From Novosphingobium sp. (GTDB lineage Bacteria > Pseudomonadota > Alphaproteobacteria > Sphingomonadales > Sphingomonadaceae), in assembly GCF_039595395.1 (NCBI RefSeq), contig NZ_JBCNLP010000001.1:4092001-4156000 (forward strand): 64,000 nt of DNA, read 5' to 3'. This document shows positions 44,000-53,642 of the stretch, one piece after another. Within the stretch, counting starts at the first letter, position 1. Each line of letters starts with the position of its first letter. The notes beneath the pieces are model-generated. The model was given only the letters and a program-made list of their open reading frames with translations, did not search any database and was not told the origin of the DNA. The translations under genes and the position numbers were made by a program.

Positions 44000-45433
44000 T
44001 TAGTCTCCCAGCGGTTCACCGGTGGCCGGCGGCGCAGGAATGGCCTTGCGGCGCTGCAGCAGCGCGCGGGGCGACAGGGCCCAGGGCACAAAGGCCACGT
44101 CATCCCGGAAACGCCAGCGCTGCGCCCAGCCATCCTTGTCAATATCGGCAAGAACCTGACGGATCGTGCGCAGCGAAATCATCGCGGCGACCATCAGGAT
44201 CACGAAGGGGCGTATCAGCGGCCAGACCGAAATATGGAAATCCACCACGGTGGTGGAGTGCCTGACATAGGTGTCGCGCACCACCGTCATGACCCGTTCG
44301 AGCGGGATGTCCAGCGAAGGCCCCATGATCATGCAGATCAACAGGGCCACCTTCTGCTCCCAATGCTTCCACGGCTCCATAAACACCAGATAGGTGAAAT
44401 AAACCGGCGTATAGCCCCCGGAATCCGAGGTGATGAGTGCCATCATCAGTCCCAGATTGATCACACGCGTTGTGGGTACAGCCTCCGGCCGCAACCAGGA
44501 CAGGAATGCAGCGAAAACGATCATCGCCCGCACCGTGTTCAGCAGCAGCGGAATCCAGAAAGCCAAAGTCTCCGTGAGACGTGACCCCAGCAGCAGCAGG
44601 GTCGGAAAACTGCCGCCATTGAGCAGGGCCAGCCAGGGAGCATAGCTCGTCGCCGTCCACAGATCGAGAGGATCGCCCGATGCCGCGGAGCCCCAACTGC
44701 TGACATTCCGGATAATTTCAAAGATCGAGCCACGGCCCAGAATGGCATAACTGACCAGATAGATCAGGATCGTTGCGATCGCGATGCCTTCGAAGCGACG
44801 CCATTTGCGCTGGAGCAGCAAGGGCACGAAAGCCGCGATGAGATAGATCTTGAAGTTGATCGCCAGCCCCGCAAAGCCTGCCCGCGCCGCGCTGGAGCGC
44901 AGGAGCGGCCCAACCGCCAGCATCAGGAACAGAAACGCCGCCAGCACCAGATTGCCGCGCTCCACCCCATCCAGCAGGGCCCATCCCAGGCCCAGGCAGA
45001 TCGTGCGGGGCAGCGCCGTCACCTTGTCGCGCTTGCGGAAGGTGATGTAGATCAGCGCCACATCGATGACATAAAGGGCAAAGATGCTGCCCAGCCCCAG
45101 CCAGTCGCAATCGCGGGCATCATAGCCCAGGCTGGTGTCGGTGAAGCGGTTGACCACATAACAGCGGTCCACCCCCAGCAGGCGCAGGAACACGAAGGAG
45201 GCCGGCGGATAGAGTGCCGTCCATACATCGTAGGTGCCTTTGTCACGCGCCCAATAGGCGGTGTTGAACCAATCGGCAAAAATGTCGTTCGGTTCGTAGA
45301 AAAAGGGCTGCGGGAGGTAGTTGTTATGGTTGAGGAACCACAGGCTGTAGATGACACTGCCCAGCGTGATCAGCGCAAAGGTCCATTCGATCCACAAACC
45401 TTCACGCCGCACCGGAGGGGCAGGCATGGTCAT
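44000..45433 (-). CDS. GT87-like (DUF2029) membrane glycosyltransferase
   Basis: The 477-residue protein has about ten membrane helices and a periplasmic loop after the first, with the acidic sequence NDIFADWFN, fitting polyprenol-phosphate-sugar-dependent GT-C enzymes. It overlaps the GtrA gene by 4 bp. A GtrB-like GT2 precedes both, so the three together look like a GtrA/GtrB/Gtr glucosylation module, with this as the type-specific transferase. It could also be a polymerase-like protein. Confidence 0.75.
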   Translation of the reverse strand: MTMPAPPVRREGLWIEWTFALITLGSVIYSLWFLNHNNYLPQPFFYEPNDIFADWFNTAYWARDKGTYDVWTALYPPASFVFLRLLGVDRCYVVNRFTDTSLGYDARDCDWLGLGSIFALYVIDVALIYITFRKRDKVTALPRTICLGLGWALLDGVERGNLVLAAFLFLMLAVGPLLRSSAARAGFAGLAINFKIYLIAAFVPLLLQRKWRRFEGIAIATILIYLVSYAILGRGSIFEIIRNVSSWGSAASGDPLDLWTATSYAPWLALLNGGSFPTLLLLGSRLTETLAFWIPLLLNTVRAMIVFAAFLSWLRPEAVPTTRVINLGLMMALITSDSGGYTPVYFTYLVFMEPWKHWEQKVALLICMIMGPSLDIPLERVMTVVRDTYVRHSTTVVDFHISVWPLIRPFVILMVAAMISLRTIRQVLADIDKDGWAQRWRFRDDVAFVPWALSPRALLQRRKAIPAPPATGEPLGD

Positions 45434-45852
45434 GCCTGCTCGCTCCGGAACACCAGATTACGCAGGATCAGGTAATTGAAGGCCGAGACGATCACCGTCG
45501 TAACCAGCCCTGCGGCATAGGGTGAAGCGATCGCCTTGGCGACCAGGAACAGAATGCCCAGGCTCAGCAGATAGTTCACCACATAGGACAGGAAAAAACG
45601 CCATTTCGACGTGGCATGCCCGGCAAATGCATAGCGGCTGTAGGTGACATAGTTGAACATGGCCCCAACCACCGTCGAGACGATCTGCGCGGCATACATG
45701 TTCATGCCCAGCGCCAGGAACAGCGAAAAGGCGCCATAACCAAACAGGGTATTGATGATACCGGCCTGGTAATACCGAAAGATCCGCTTCCATTCGGCAG
45801 GCGAGCGCCAATCGAGCACGTCAGTAATCCTCGGGGAAGTTGATGCGCTCAT
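45430..45852 (-). CDS. GtrA-family flippase
   Basis: The 140-residue protein has four membrane helices and the GtrA pattern, RYYQAGIINTLFGYGAF and later FNYVTYSRYAFAG. GtrA proteins flip polyprenyl-phosphate-linked glucose across the inner membrane. It overlaps the GT2 upstream by 32 bp and the GT87 downstream by 4 bp. Confidence 0.9.
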   Translation of the reverse strand: MSASTSPRITDVLDWRSPAEWKRIFRYYQAGIINTLFGYGAFSLFLALGMNMYAAQIVSTVVGAMFNYVTYSRYAFAGHATSKWRFFLSYVVNYLLSLGILFLVAKAIASPYAAGLVTTVIVSAFNYLILRNLVFRSEQA

Positions 45853-46759
45853 GCTCCAGCACCAGCGGCTGGTTGCGGGTTCGCTCCGAAATCAGCGCGA
45901 CCTGCACCCCCAGCAGCCCAAGCCCGGCGAACAGCAGCGCAAACTGCCCTTCCAGCATCGCCGAAAACAGCCAGAGCTGCACCGAATGGCCCGTAAAAGC
46001 GGCCGCCACGGCGCCCATCAGCGAAATCGCCGTCAGCAGGCCGATGAAAAAGGCGATGTACAAGGGCGCACGCAACAGATTCTTGGATGAGCCCGCCAAG
46101 CCGCTGAGCGCGAAATCGAGCAGGGTGAAGAAATTGTTGTTCGAGCGGCCCCCGGCCCGCGGCGGGCGCTGGAATTCGATGGTCTCGATCGAATAGCCGG
46201 TTTCCACCAGCAGCCCCCGGAAAAAGGGCTGCGGCTCGTTCAGCTGGCGGATCGAATCCACCACGCGGCGGTCATAAATGCCGAAGCCGGTGGCATTGGG
46301 GATGATCTGGTAATCGCCGAAACGCTTCTGCAGCGCATAGGACATGTCGCGCATCACGCTGAGCATGAAGCCGGATTTCTCGCTGGCCCGCACCCCCAGA
46401 ACGATGTCCGTGCCCGCCTGCCAGCGCCGCACGAATTCGGGCAGCAGGGCCGGCGAATCCTGGAAATCGGCGCACATCGAGATGATCGAGCGCCCACCGG
46501 CCTGATAGATGCCATGGGTGGGCGATCGCATCTGCCCGAAATTGCGGGTGTTCACGATCAGCCGGATACGCGAATCACGGGCGCACATGCCGCGAATGAT
46601 CTCGACCGTGCGATCCTGCGATTCATTGTCGATGAAGATGATGTCAAAGCGCAAACCGGTGGTGTCGAGCTGCTCGATCACGGCTGCGGCGATGGCCTCG
46701 GCATTGTCCTCTTCATTGCGGCAGGCAATGACAACGGAGACGTCGGGACGATCAGTCAT
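45821..46759 (-). CDS. GT2 glycosyltransferase, GtrB/DPM1-like
   Basis: The 312-residue protein starts with DVSVVIACRNEED, has IDNESQDRT in place of DDGSxDxT, and ADFQDSP in place of the DADLQDPP motif of bactoprenol glucosyltransferases. Two C-terminal membrane helices (about residues 225-250 and 265-290) match GtrB. It probably makes a polyprenyl-phosphate sugar on the cytoplasmic face. It overlaps the Wzz-like gene by 8 bp and gtrA by 32 bp. Confidence 0.87.
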   Translation of the reverse strand: MTDRPDVSVVIACRNEEDNAEAIAAAVIEQLDTTGLRFDIIFIDNESQDRTVEIIRGMCARDSRIRLIVNTRNFGQMRSPTHGIYQAGGRSIISMCADFQDSPALLPEFVRRWQAGTDIVLGVRASEKSGFMLSVMRDMSYALQKRFGDYQIIPNATGFGIYDRRVVDSIRQLNEPQPFFRGLLVETGYSIETIEFQRPPRAGGRSNNNFFTLLDFALSGLAGSSKNLLRAPLYIAFFIGLLTAISLMGAVAAAFTGHSVQLWLFSAMLEGQFALLFAGLGLLGVQVALISERTRNQPLVLEHERINFPEDY

Positions 46760-47855
46760 GCTTGCCCTCTTGCACGAAATGAACGCCGACCGGCGGACGG
46801 AGCCGATAGAATTCGATCGCCAGCCACAACAGCGCGCAAGCCGCCGCGAAAGCCACCAGCGGCCACCTCACCTGACGCTCGGTATCGACAAACGCCGGTT
46901 CCAGAATGCGCATATTCGCCGTGGAGGTCATATCCTCGGCGGTGGTGCCCTGGAGATAGCGCAGGTAATTGTCGTAAAGGGTGCGCGCGATGGTCAGGTC
47001 ACGCTCCAGCTTGAAGAGCTTGCTGGAGGTGTCGACCGCGCGACCGACGCTCAACTCATCGGTATCGGCGGTGGCGCGCACTTCGGCGAGCTGCTTCTGC
47101 AGCGCCGCGACTTCGGCAGCCTGCTGGCGCATCATCGGGTTGTCAGGCCCGAGCATCTCGCGCGCGGAGGCCATTTCCACCTGCTTGACCTTCAGCGTCG
47201 ATTCCAGCGCGGGAATGCGCTGGCTGACCGTCTGCACCGTCATCGATGGCAGCGGGGCGCGGTTGGTCATACGGAAGGCGTCGTAACGGCCCTGCGCCTC
47301 GGCCAACTGTTTGGACGCGCCTTCGGCCAGCTCGACCAGCACGTCGCGCTTGTAGGCGGTCTGATTCCGGCTGATCTCGGCAAGGCGCTCCTTCATGGCG
47401 GCGCCGAAAGCATCGATCACGTCACGCGCGAACTTCGGATCGCGATCCTCAAACTCCATCTGGATGATACCGCCGCGCAGCGAGCGGATATCGACCCTTC
47501 TGGACAGCCAGCGCTGCAGCTCGATACGGTCCTTGCCGGTGCGCTGTTCGAGATGCAGCCGCTTGATCACCAGATCGCGCGCATAGACGCTGTTGGCGAT
47601 ACGCAGGGCGACCTCGACGGCGGCCTGGCTGCCGAACACGCTGTTCATGGCCCCCAACTGGCCCAGCGTACCGCTCAGGCCAAGGGTGGAGGGGTCGGCA
47701 GGCGTCAGGGTTTCGGCCGCGCGATAGCGCTCCGGAAAGAAAGACAGCACCGCCGCAATGGCGATCACCGGAGCAAAGATCAGGGCCCGGCGCCGAAAGC
47801 TGCGCAATTGCGGAAGAGCGGCCAGCGTGCCGATGATCGAACGCGGCGGGGTCAT
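46752..47855 (-). CDS. Wzz/KpsE-like chain-length or export protein
   Basis: The 367-residue protein has a membrane helix near residues 25-42 and another near 325-345, with a long coiled-coil region between (about 180-300), the arrangement of polysaccharide co-polymerases. No tyrosine kinase domain is attached. It overlaps the SLBB gene by 4 bp. It probably spans from the inner membrane to the SLBB protein and sets chain length or export of the glycan. Confidence 0.85.
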   Translation of the reverse strand: MTPPRSIIGTLAALPQLRSFRRRALIFAPVIAIAAVLSFFPERYRAAETLTPADPSTLGLSGTLGQLGAMNSVFGSQAAVEVALRIANSVYARDLVIKRLHLEQRTGKDRIELQRWLSRRVDIRSLRGGIIQMEFEDRDPKFARDVIDAFGAAMKERLAEISRNQTAYKRDVLVELAEGASKQLAEAQGRYDAFRMTNRAPLPSMTVQTVSQRIPALESTLKVKQVEMASAREMLGPDNPMMRQQAAEVAALQKQLAEVRATADTDELSVGRAVDTSSKLFKLERDLTIARTLYDNYLRYLQGTTAEDMTSTANMRILEPAFVDTERQVRWPLVAFAAACALLWLAIEFYRLRPPVGVHFVQEGKHD

Positions 47856-49825
47856 TTCGCCAGCACCGCGATCGTCGCCGCCGACAGGCCGAGGCCAAAC
47901 AGCATTTGCGCGATATCCTTGAACTTGGGCCAGAACGTGCTGGCCTGGGTGCGCACCGGCACGAAAACGACATCGCCGGGCAGAATCTTGGTCTTGAGCG
48001 CCTGGTGATGGCGCGACAGCACCTCGCCATTGGCGCGCACGATGATGGTGTTGCGAAGGTCGGAAATCCGCAAGGCACCGCCGGCACGCTCGATGTAATC
48101 GCGCGCCTCCATCGGATGATCGGCCGCCAGCAGGAACGAGGTGGGACGCGGAACCGCACCGAACACGCCCACCGTGTTTTCACGGCGCGGCACGATCAGG
48201 GCATCGTTGTTCTGCAGCACGATGTCCTCGGGCAGATTGGTGGCCATGGGCGCCACGTCGAGCACCAGGCGACCATCGGGCTTGCTTTCCTCAAGCCGGC
48301 TGATCAGTTCCTTCGCGGCGGCGAGCTGCGAATTCTTCTGATCGACGGCCACCGAGGAATCCGAGGTGAGCGGCGTACCGGCCACCACGACCTGCATCTG
48401 ATGGATCGCTTCGCGGAAGGCATCCTGCTGCTGGATCTTCACGCTCTGGCGGGTGAATTTGGTGCCATAAGGATAGGCATTGGCAGTCAGGCCGCCGGCC
48501 ATCGCCAGCAGCGCGCCCGAATTCGTGCCCGGCTCGACGTAATAGACGCCGGGATTGCGGACTTCGCCCTCGACCCGCACCAGAACCTTCTGGTGATCGG
48601 TCGGCATGGCCAGGCTGCCCACCGAAACCATCTGGAGAATGTCGCCCTGGCGGACGGGTACGCCCGCGGCTTCGGCGCGGCTCAACTGGGTCGGGCCCTG
48701 CCCCTGCGGATCGTTTTGATGATAGACCACGATACGGGCCGGATCGGCCAGCGTGTTGGGGCCGCCTGCCGCCGCCAGCATGTCGGCAACGCTTTCGCCC
48801 GGACGGGTTTCGTAGATCGCCTCTTCATTGACGCTGCCGATCACCGCGACCTGGGGGCCAGCCGGCGGAATGAAGATGACATCCTCATTCTGCAGCACCA
48901 CATCGTCCAGGCGGCTGCCACCGCGCATCAGCTTGTACAGATCGAAGTCGGCGACTTCCTGCCCATTGCGATACAGCTTGATCGAACGGAAGCTGCCTCC
49001 GGCCGCCGGACCGCCGGTCTGCAGCACGGCATTGGCCAAAGAGGTGACATTGTTGACGTTGATCGCACCGGGATGCGCGGCAAGCCCCGTGACATAGACG
49101 CGGATGCCGTGCAGCTCGCGCAGATTCACCGAAACCGTGTAGCCGCTGTACTGCTTGCCCACCGCGCGGGCGATGGCTTCATGCAGATCGGCGTTGCGCA
49201 GGCCGGCGACCTTGATCGCGCCGACGCTCTCGAGATAGATCTTGCCGTCGGTGCCCACTTCGCGCTGCACGCTGCCCGTCACCGAGCCATTCAGGGCGAT
49301 CACCACCTTGTCACCGGGCTGGATGATGTAGTCAGGCGGCACGGTGACCGTTGCGGGACGCGAAAAGTCCCGCGCGGCCGTCACCAGCAAATTCGCGCCG
49401 TAACGCGGCAGGGGACGCCCCAGCACGCTGGCGACATAGACTTCGAACTCACCGGGAGGGGTGGGCTTGGCATTCTCGCCATTGCCCTGCGCGCGGAACA
49501 GCAGGCTCTGCTGCAGGCGAAGCATTTCTTCCTGCGCGATGCCGTCCGCGGCTGTCCCGCCCAGCGACTTTGGCTGAAACGTCTGAAGCGATCCGAAAGG
49601 GTTCGACCCGGTATCGCTCGAGGAGGAATCCGACATGCTCGGGTCGGATGTACCGTTACCCTGGTTGTTGTTGTTATTGTTGTTCGAGTTCTGCCGATTG
49701 TCGTTCCCGCTTGTGGTGCTGCCAAGCGTCTGGGCGTGAACACCACTCGACAAGGTCAGCGCAAGGGCCAGGGCTGCAGTGGCGCAGCGCAGGGTTCCAC
49801 GCAGGTGGGCAGAGCTCTTCAACAT
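47852..49825 (-). CDS. SLBB-domain polysaccharide export protein (Wza/KpsD-like)
   Basis: The 657-residue protein has a signal peptide (cleavage near GVHAQ), a low-complexity Asn/Ser-rich segment with a run of Asn, then the PES domain around YIIQPGDKVVIALNG, and several SLBB domains (RVYVTGLAAHPG, VAVIGSVNEEAIYE, VRVEGEVRNPGVYYV, VGVFGAVPRP). The end has a hydrophobic stretch. I use the ATG at 49825, which has AGGAA just upstream; GTG at 49837 is an alternative. It forms the outer-membrane channel of the pathway. Confidence 0.9.
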   Translation of the reverse strand: MLKSSAHLRGTLRCATAALALALTLSSGVHAQTLGSTTSGNDNRQNSNNNNNNNQGNGTSDPSMSDSSSSDTGSNPFGSLQTFQPKSLGGTAADGIAQEEMLRLQQSLLFRAQGNGENAKPTPPGEFEVYVASVLGRPLPRYGANLLVTAARDFSRPATVTVPPDYIIQPGDKVVIALNGSVTGSVQREVGTDGKIYLESVGAIKVAGLRNADLHEAIARAVGKQYSGYTVSVNLRELHGIRVYVTGLAAHPGAINVNNVTSLANAVLQTGGPAAGGSFRSIKLYRNGQEVADFDLYKLMRGGSRLDDVVLQNEDVIFIPPAGPQVAVIGSVNEEAIYETRPGESVADMLAAAGGPNTLADPARIVVYHQNDPQGQGPTQLSRAEAAGVPVRQGDILQMVSVGSLAMPTDHQKVLVRVEGEVRNPGVYYVEPGTNSGALLAMAGGLTANAYPYGTKFTRQSVKIQQQDAFREAIHQMQVVVAGTPLTSDSSVAVDQKNSQLAAAKELISRLEESKPDGRLVLDVAPMATNLPEDIVLQNNDALIVPRRENTVGVFGAVPRPTSFLLAADHPMEARDYIERAGGALRISDLRNTIIVRANGEVLSRHHQALKTKILPGDVVFVPVRTQASTFWPKFKDIAQMLFGLGLSAATIAVLAK

Positions 49826-49919
49826 GGGTTCCTTCACGGATTTTGGTCCCTTTCCGGAACCTTACTTTCATAAAATGAGCCAATCACCGGCTTTCGGGAT
49901 CAGCCCCTAGCAGCCGGTG

Positions 49920-50936
49920 TCAGGCAAGACCAGCGTGATCCACGCCAAGTCCGGCCTGCTGCGCAAGAAAGCGCGCGGTTTCACGAATCTGATCGTCCAG
50001 CGCCAGGCCTGCAATGCCTTGCGCCGCCATCAGGGCAGTCCAGGCGGCATCATCGCCGACATAGCGATTTTCGCCTTCCCCCGTGATCGGGCGACGCGTG
50101 ACGGAGCAAGGCAACAAGGCTGACACGCGCCGCGCCAGATCACCCAGCTCCAGCACCTCACCGCCGGTGGAAAAGCGCTGTACCGGCGCTCCGGCGGAGG
50201 ATTCCATCAGGGCAATCAGCAGCGACAGCAGGTCACGCACCGCCACATATCCGCGATAGACCGGAATGGGGGCGCGAACCTCGACCGTCTCCCCCTTCAA
50301 GGCGGAGAGGATGAAATTGGCCAGGGCATAGGTCTCATGCTTGTTGATATGCGGCCCGGACACGGCATAGATGCGGGTGACAATCGCCCGGCGGTGCGCC
50401 TCATCGGCCATGGCCCAGGCAGCAAAGCGATCCTCGTCCTGCTGCTTGAGCGCCCCATACAGCCGCAAGTCATGCGCGGCAGAGGCATCCTGCGCGAAAG
50501 CGGCCGCCCCGGAAGAAGCGACGAAAACCCTGTCCACCCCCAGCGGATCGAGCGCATCGATCACCTGCTGCGAGAGCGCCCGATTGGCCGCCACGTAGTC
50601 GGCCTCCGCCATCCCGGCGACCTTGTCCTTGGTCAGGAAGGCCAGATGGAACAGCATGGTGGGCCGGGGAGGCAAATCCCCCAGGCCGGACAAAGCTTTC
50701 TGTTCGACCACACGCCCCGATGCCAGCGTGATGCTGGCATCGCCCGAGCCAAACACGACCAGCCGCTCATGCAGGGCATCCCCCTCGAGCGCCTCGTCGA
50801 GCAGATCCAGCAGCGTGCGTCCGATCCAGCCACGCCCGCCCACGATCACGATACGACGCTCGCTGCGCAGCAATGCGGCGCGCACATGATCGGGCAGGCG
50901 CATGCTGCGCCCATCATTCCAGGTCTGGGCAGGCAT
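49920..50936 (-). CDS. Extended SDR (NAD-dependent epimerase/reductase) of the CDP-sugar cluster
   Basis: The 338-residue protein has the nucleotide-binding motif IVGGRGWIG, the Ser region FVASSGAAA and YGALK (YxxxK) near residue 174, so the SDR catalytic residues are there. It overlaps the TPP enzyme by one base (TGATG). By position, it may reduce the side-chain ketone after the TPP step, as YerF does in the yersiniose route, or epimerise the sugar. This is inference from order. Confidence 0.78.
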   Translation of the reverse strand: MPAQTWNDGRSMRLPDHVRAALLRSERRIVIVGGRGWIGRTLLDLLDEALEGDALHERLVVFGSGDASITLASGRVVEQKALSGLGDLPPRPTMLFHLAFLTKDKVAGMAEADYVAANRALSQQVIDALDPLGVDRVFVASSGAAAFAQDASAAHDLRLYGALKQQDEDRFAAWAMADEAHRRAIVTRIYAVSGPHINKHETYALANFILSALKGETVEVRAPIPVYRGYVAVRDLLSLLIALMESSAGAPVQRFSTGGEVLELGDLARRVSALLPCSVTRRPITGEGENRYVGDDAAWTALMAAQGIAGLALDDQIRETARFLAQQAGLGVDHAGLA

Positions 50937-52693
50937 CACATGCGCTCGTCGGCCAGCGCGTTGATCTCTTCCAGATAATCGATTTCCGGGCTCATGCGAT
51001 CGATGGGGTTGGATTCCATCGAACCGGTTGCGGTGATGCGGCTGCTGATCTTGGGGAAATAGGTCTGTTCCGGATCGATCGGCACCAGGAAGGCGCTGAC
51101 GCCCGGCGCGGCCATGCTCTTCTGGAAATCCGCATCATCGAGGAAATCGAGCGGCAGACGCATCACCGGCAGATCCCAGGCGGCGAACAGCTTTTCCCAG
51201 CGCGGCAGACCCAGGCCCGAACGCGTGTCGCAGCCCAGATACTTGCCCTTGAAATAGCTGCGCTGGGTCATGCGGATCGAGGCATGGCCCTGATCGTCGA
51301 AGATGAAGATCTTCAGATTGAGGTTGTTGATCGCCGCCGTGCCCAGCTCCTGCATGTTCTGGGCAAAGCCGCCGTCGCCCTCGATCAGGATGGTGCGGCG
51401 CCCATCGCCGGCAATCGCCGCGCCGATCGCGCCCGACAGGCCATAGCCCATCGAGGCCAGCGACTTGTCGGTCAGCATGCGCTGGCCCAGCTTCTGGCGA
51501 TAGAGCTGCATCGACAGCGTGAAGGCGCTGCCGCTCGAGCAGGGGATCACCAGATCGTCGGGCCTGGTCACCGTCTCCAGCTTCAGAATGAAGTCATAGG
51601 GCGAAAGGTAACCCTCGCCGGTGTTGTTCACCGCCTCGACGCGCGGCACGGCGGCGCGCACGCTGCGCGCGAAATCGAGCCATTCGTCCTTGGCGGGCAG
51701 GTCATGCTCCAGCAGGCGCTGGAGGAAATCATTGGCCTCGACCTGATAGCCGAAATCGACGCGGGGATGACCCTTGTTCAGCTCCTGAGCATCGATTTCG
51801 ACCTGCACGACCTGCGCGTCGCGCCCGAATTCCTGCCAGTTGAAACCGGTCTGCTGCATGCCCAGGCGCGTGCCCAGGGCGATGATCAGATCCGAACGCT
51901 GGATGATGATGTTCGAGCTGCGCTGACCCCAGGTGTTGGGACGGCCCAGATAGTTGGGGGCATCGCCATCGTAACGGTCCGCGCCATTGTAGGTGGTCAT
52001 CACCGGAATGCGCAGCTTGGCCAGACGGTCATGCAGGCGCATCGCGGTGTTGTATTCAATGCCGCCGCCGATCAGCAGGATCGGGCGCTGCGCCTTGGCG
52101 TAAAGCGCGGCGACATGGTCGATCACATCGTCGCTGGCGGTCGGCAGCACCGGCGCCGCCAGCGCGGGCAGCGGCTGTTCGACCACATCGGCGGCCTGAA
52201 CGTCGAGCGGCATCTCGATGAAAACCGGGCCCTTGCGCGGGGTCCAGCTCTGCTCGATGGCTTCGAGGAACTCCGCCGCACCGACCGGCTTTTCCAGCCG
52301 CTTGGCCAGCTTCACGGTCGACTTCACCAGCTCGATCCCGTCGACCTCCTGAATGCCGCGCGAACGAAGCTTCTGGCGCGCCAGATCCGCCGTCTTGACC
52401 TGGCCGCCGATCACCAGCAACTGGCGGCTTTCCAGCCAGGCGCCGCTGATGGCCGTGACGATGTTGGTCAGCCCCGGCCCGGCGGTCACCAGCGCCAGCG
52501 CCTTGGCCGGCGCGGCGATCTCGTTGAAATATTCCGTAGCGATCCCTGCGGCGACCTCATGCACGACGGGCACGCCTGTGAGATAACGGTCCAGACTTTC
52601 CGTCAGGTGCATGATGTTGCCCCCGCCGACGTAAAAGTAATGGGTATAGCCCGCTGCCTTGAGCCAGGCGCCAATCTGATCGCTGTATTTCAT
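50936..52693 (-). CDS. TPP-dependent acetolactate synthase-like enzyme, candidate YerE-type sugar C-acyltransferase
   Basis: The 585-residue protein has the three domains of the acetolactate synthase family. The catalytic Glu lies in VVHEVAAGIAT near residue 46, TAGPGLTNIV follows, and the TPP-Mg motif is EGDGGFAQN. No leucine or isoleucine biosynthesis gene is nearby. It stands 7 bp after a HAD gene and downstream of rfbF-G-H. YerE, a family member, transfers a two-carbon unit from pyruvate to C4 of CDP-3,6-dideoxy-4-keto-glucose; this gene fits that role. Other TPP carboligase or decarboxylase functions are possible. Confidence 0.78.
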   Translation of the reverse strand: MKYSDQIGAWLKAAGYTHYFYVGGGNIMHLTESLDRYLTGVPVVHEVAAGIATEYFNEIAAPAKALALVTAGPGLTNIVTAISGAWLESRQLLVIGGQVKTADLARQKLRSRGIQEVDGIELVKSTVKLAKRLEKPVGAAEFLEAIEQSWTPRKGPVFIEMPLDVQAADVVEQPLPALAAPVLPTASDDVIDHVAALYAKAQRPILLIGGGIEYNTAMRLHDRLAKLRIPVMTTYNGADRYDGDAPNYLGRPNTWGQRSSNIIIQRSDLIIALGTRLGMQQTGFNWQEFGRDAQVVQVEIDAQELNKGHPRVDFGYQVEANDFLQRLLEHDLPAKDEWLDFARSVRAAVPRVEAVNNTGEGYLSPYDFILKLETVTRPDDLVIPCSSGSAFTLSMQLYRQKLGQRMLTDKSLASMGYGLSGAIGAAIAGDGRRTILIEGDGGFAQNMQELGTAAINNLNLKIFIFDDQGHASIRMTQRSYFKGKYLGCDTRSGLGLPRWEKLFAAWDLPVMRLPLDFLDDADFQKSMAAPGVSAFLVPIDPEQTYFPKISSRITATGSMESNPIDRMSPEIDYLEEINALADERM

Positions 52694-52699
52694 GGCGGA

Positions 52700-53392
52700 T
52701 TACCTCGCAATCGCCAGCAATGACGAAATGATGTTGTAGATTTGTTTGAACGTCATGCTTTCGGTATGAACCGCGTCATAGCCCCAATCCGCATGAAGTG
52801 GCAGATGGACTTGTCCCTCGAACGGTTCGAGGTGGCTGTTCATATCATCGACATAGACGATGAACCATTTGTTCGCTTCCAGCCAGCCTTGACTCTGTGC
52901 GACGTTGATCTTGTTGCCATGGCGCCGGATGTCCTCCTGGCCGAAGACCGGCACCACATCGGCACCGTGATAGGCCAGTGCCTCCCGGATGGACTGCACA
53001 TTGCGCGTCGACAGGATCGCAAACCGGTCCGGATGCTTCAGGAAAAGCGGCTTCAGCAGAAAGAAGAAGTCATAGGCCGGCATGACCTTGGGCCAGGTGG
53101 GATCGGCCATGATGACCTTGCGCGCCGCGAAAAAGTCAGCCGAGAAAGCCCAGTCATCATCATTGGGCTTTTCCTGGGGCAATTGAGCCGGTTCGGTGGG
53201 GTTCGCCAGGCTGTAGAGCCGGTTGTACTGCCATGCATCGGTCACGACCGAACGGAAGACCAGGAATTGCTCATAGGTCACGTCATGGCGAAAGCCCGGC
53301 CTGCCTGCTACCGCCGCATTCGCCACCGAATAGGCCTCGAATGCGCTGTTGAACAGCACGCCGTCAAAATCGAGAACAAATTTAACTTCCAT
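52700..53392 (-). CDS. HAD-superfamily hydrolase-like protein
   Basis: The 230-residue protein starts with FVLDFDGVLFNS (DxDGV, HAD motif I), has LSTRN as motif II and IVYVDDMNSH as motif IV, so it can be a Mg-dependent phosphatase. The cap region is unusual and rich in aromatic residues. It sits between rfbH and the TPP enzyme, 7 bp before the latter. The substrate is unknown; a sugar phosphate is a fair guess. There is a 250-bp gap upstream. Confidence 0.75.
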   Translation of the reverse strand: MEVKFVLDFDGVLFNSAFEAYSVANAAVAGRPGFRHDVTYEQFLVFRSVVTDAWQYNRLYSLANPTEPAQLPQEKPNDDDWAFSADFFAARKVIMADPTWPKVMPAYDFFFLLKPLFLKHPDRFAILSTRNVQSIREALAYHGADVVPVFGQEDIRRHGNKINVAQSQGWLEANKWFIVYVDDMNSHLEPFEGQVHLPLHADWGYDAVHTESMTFKQIYNIISSLLAIAR

Positions 53393-53642
53393 TGGCCATG
53401 GTCCTCATCGACCGGATTCGGCGCAGAATCGTCTGCTCTGCATTGGGCCCGAACACCAGTGTTATCGTATGCAGTCCCGCGGGAGCCCCCTGCAGCTCCC
53501 CCGCTGCTTCCATGCATCAATCGCTTAACGCGTCTACTCTCCCGCGGTTTCGCCGGATCGGCATGGATATCTCCGACCGACCGCGCAACGCAGCGGTGGT
53601 GCCGGGGAGACGACCTTGCAGGATCATCCCCCCGACCATCGA

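Noticed and set aside
50936..52693. Acetolactate synthase for branched-chain amino acids (IlvB)
   Set aside because: No ilvN or ilvC partner; it lies within CDP-sugar genes. This is a preference and not a proof.
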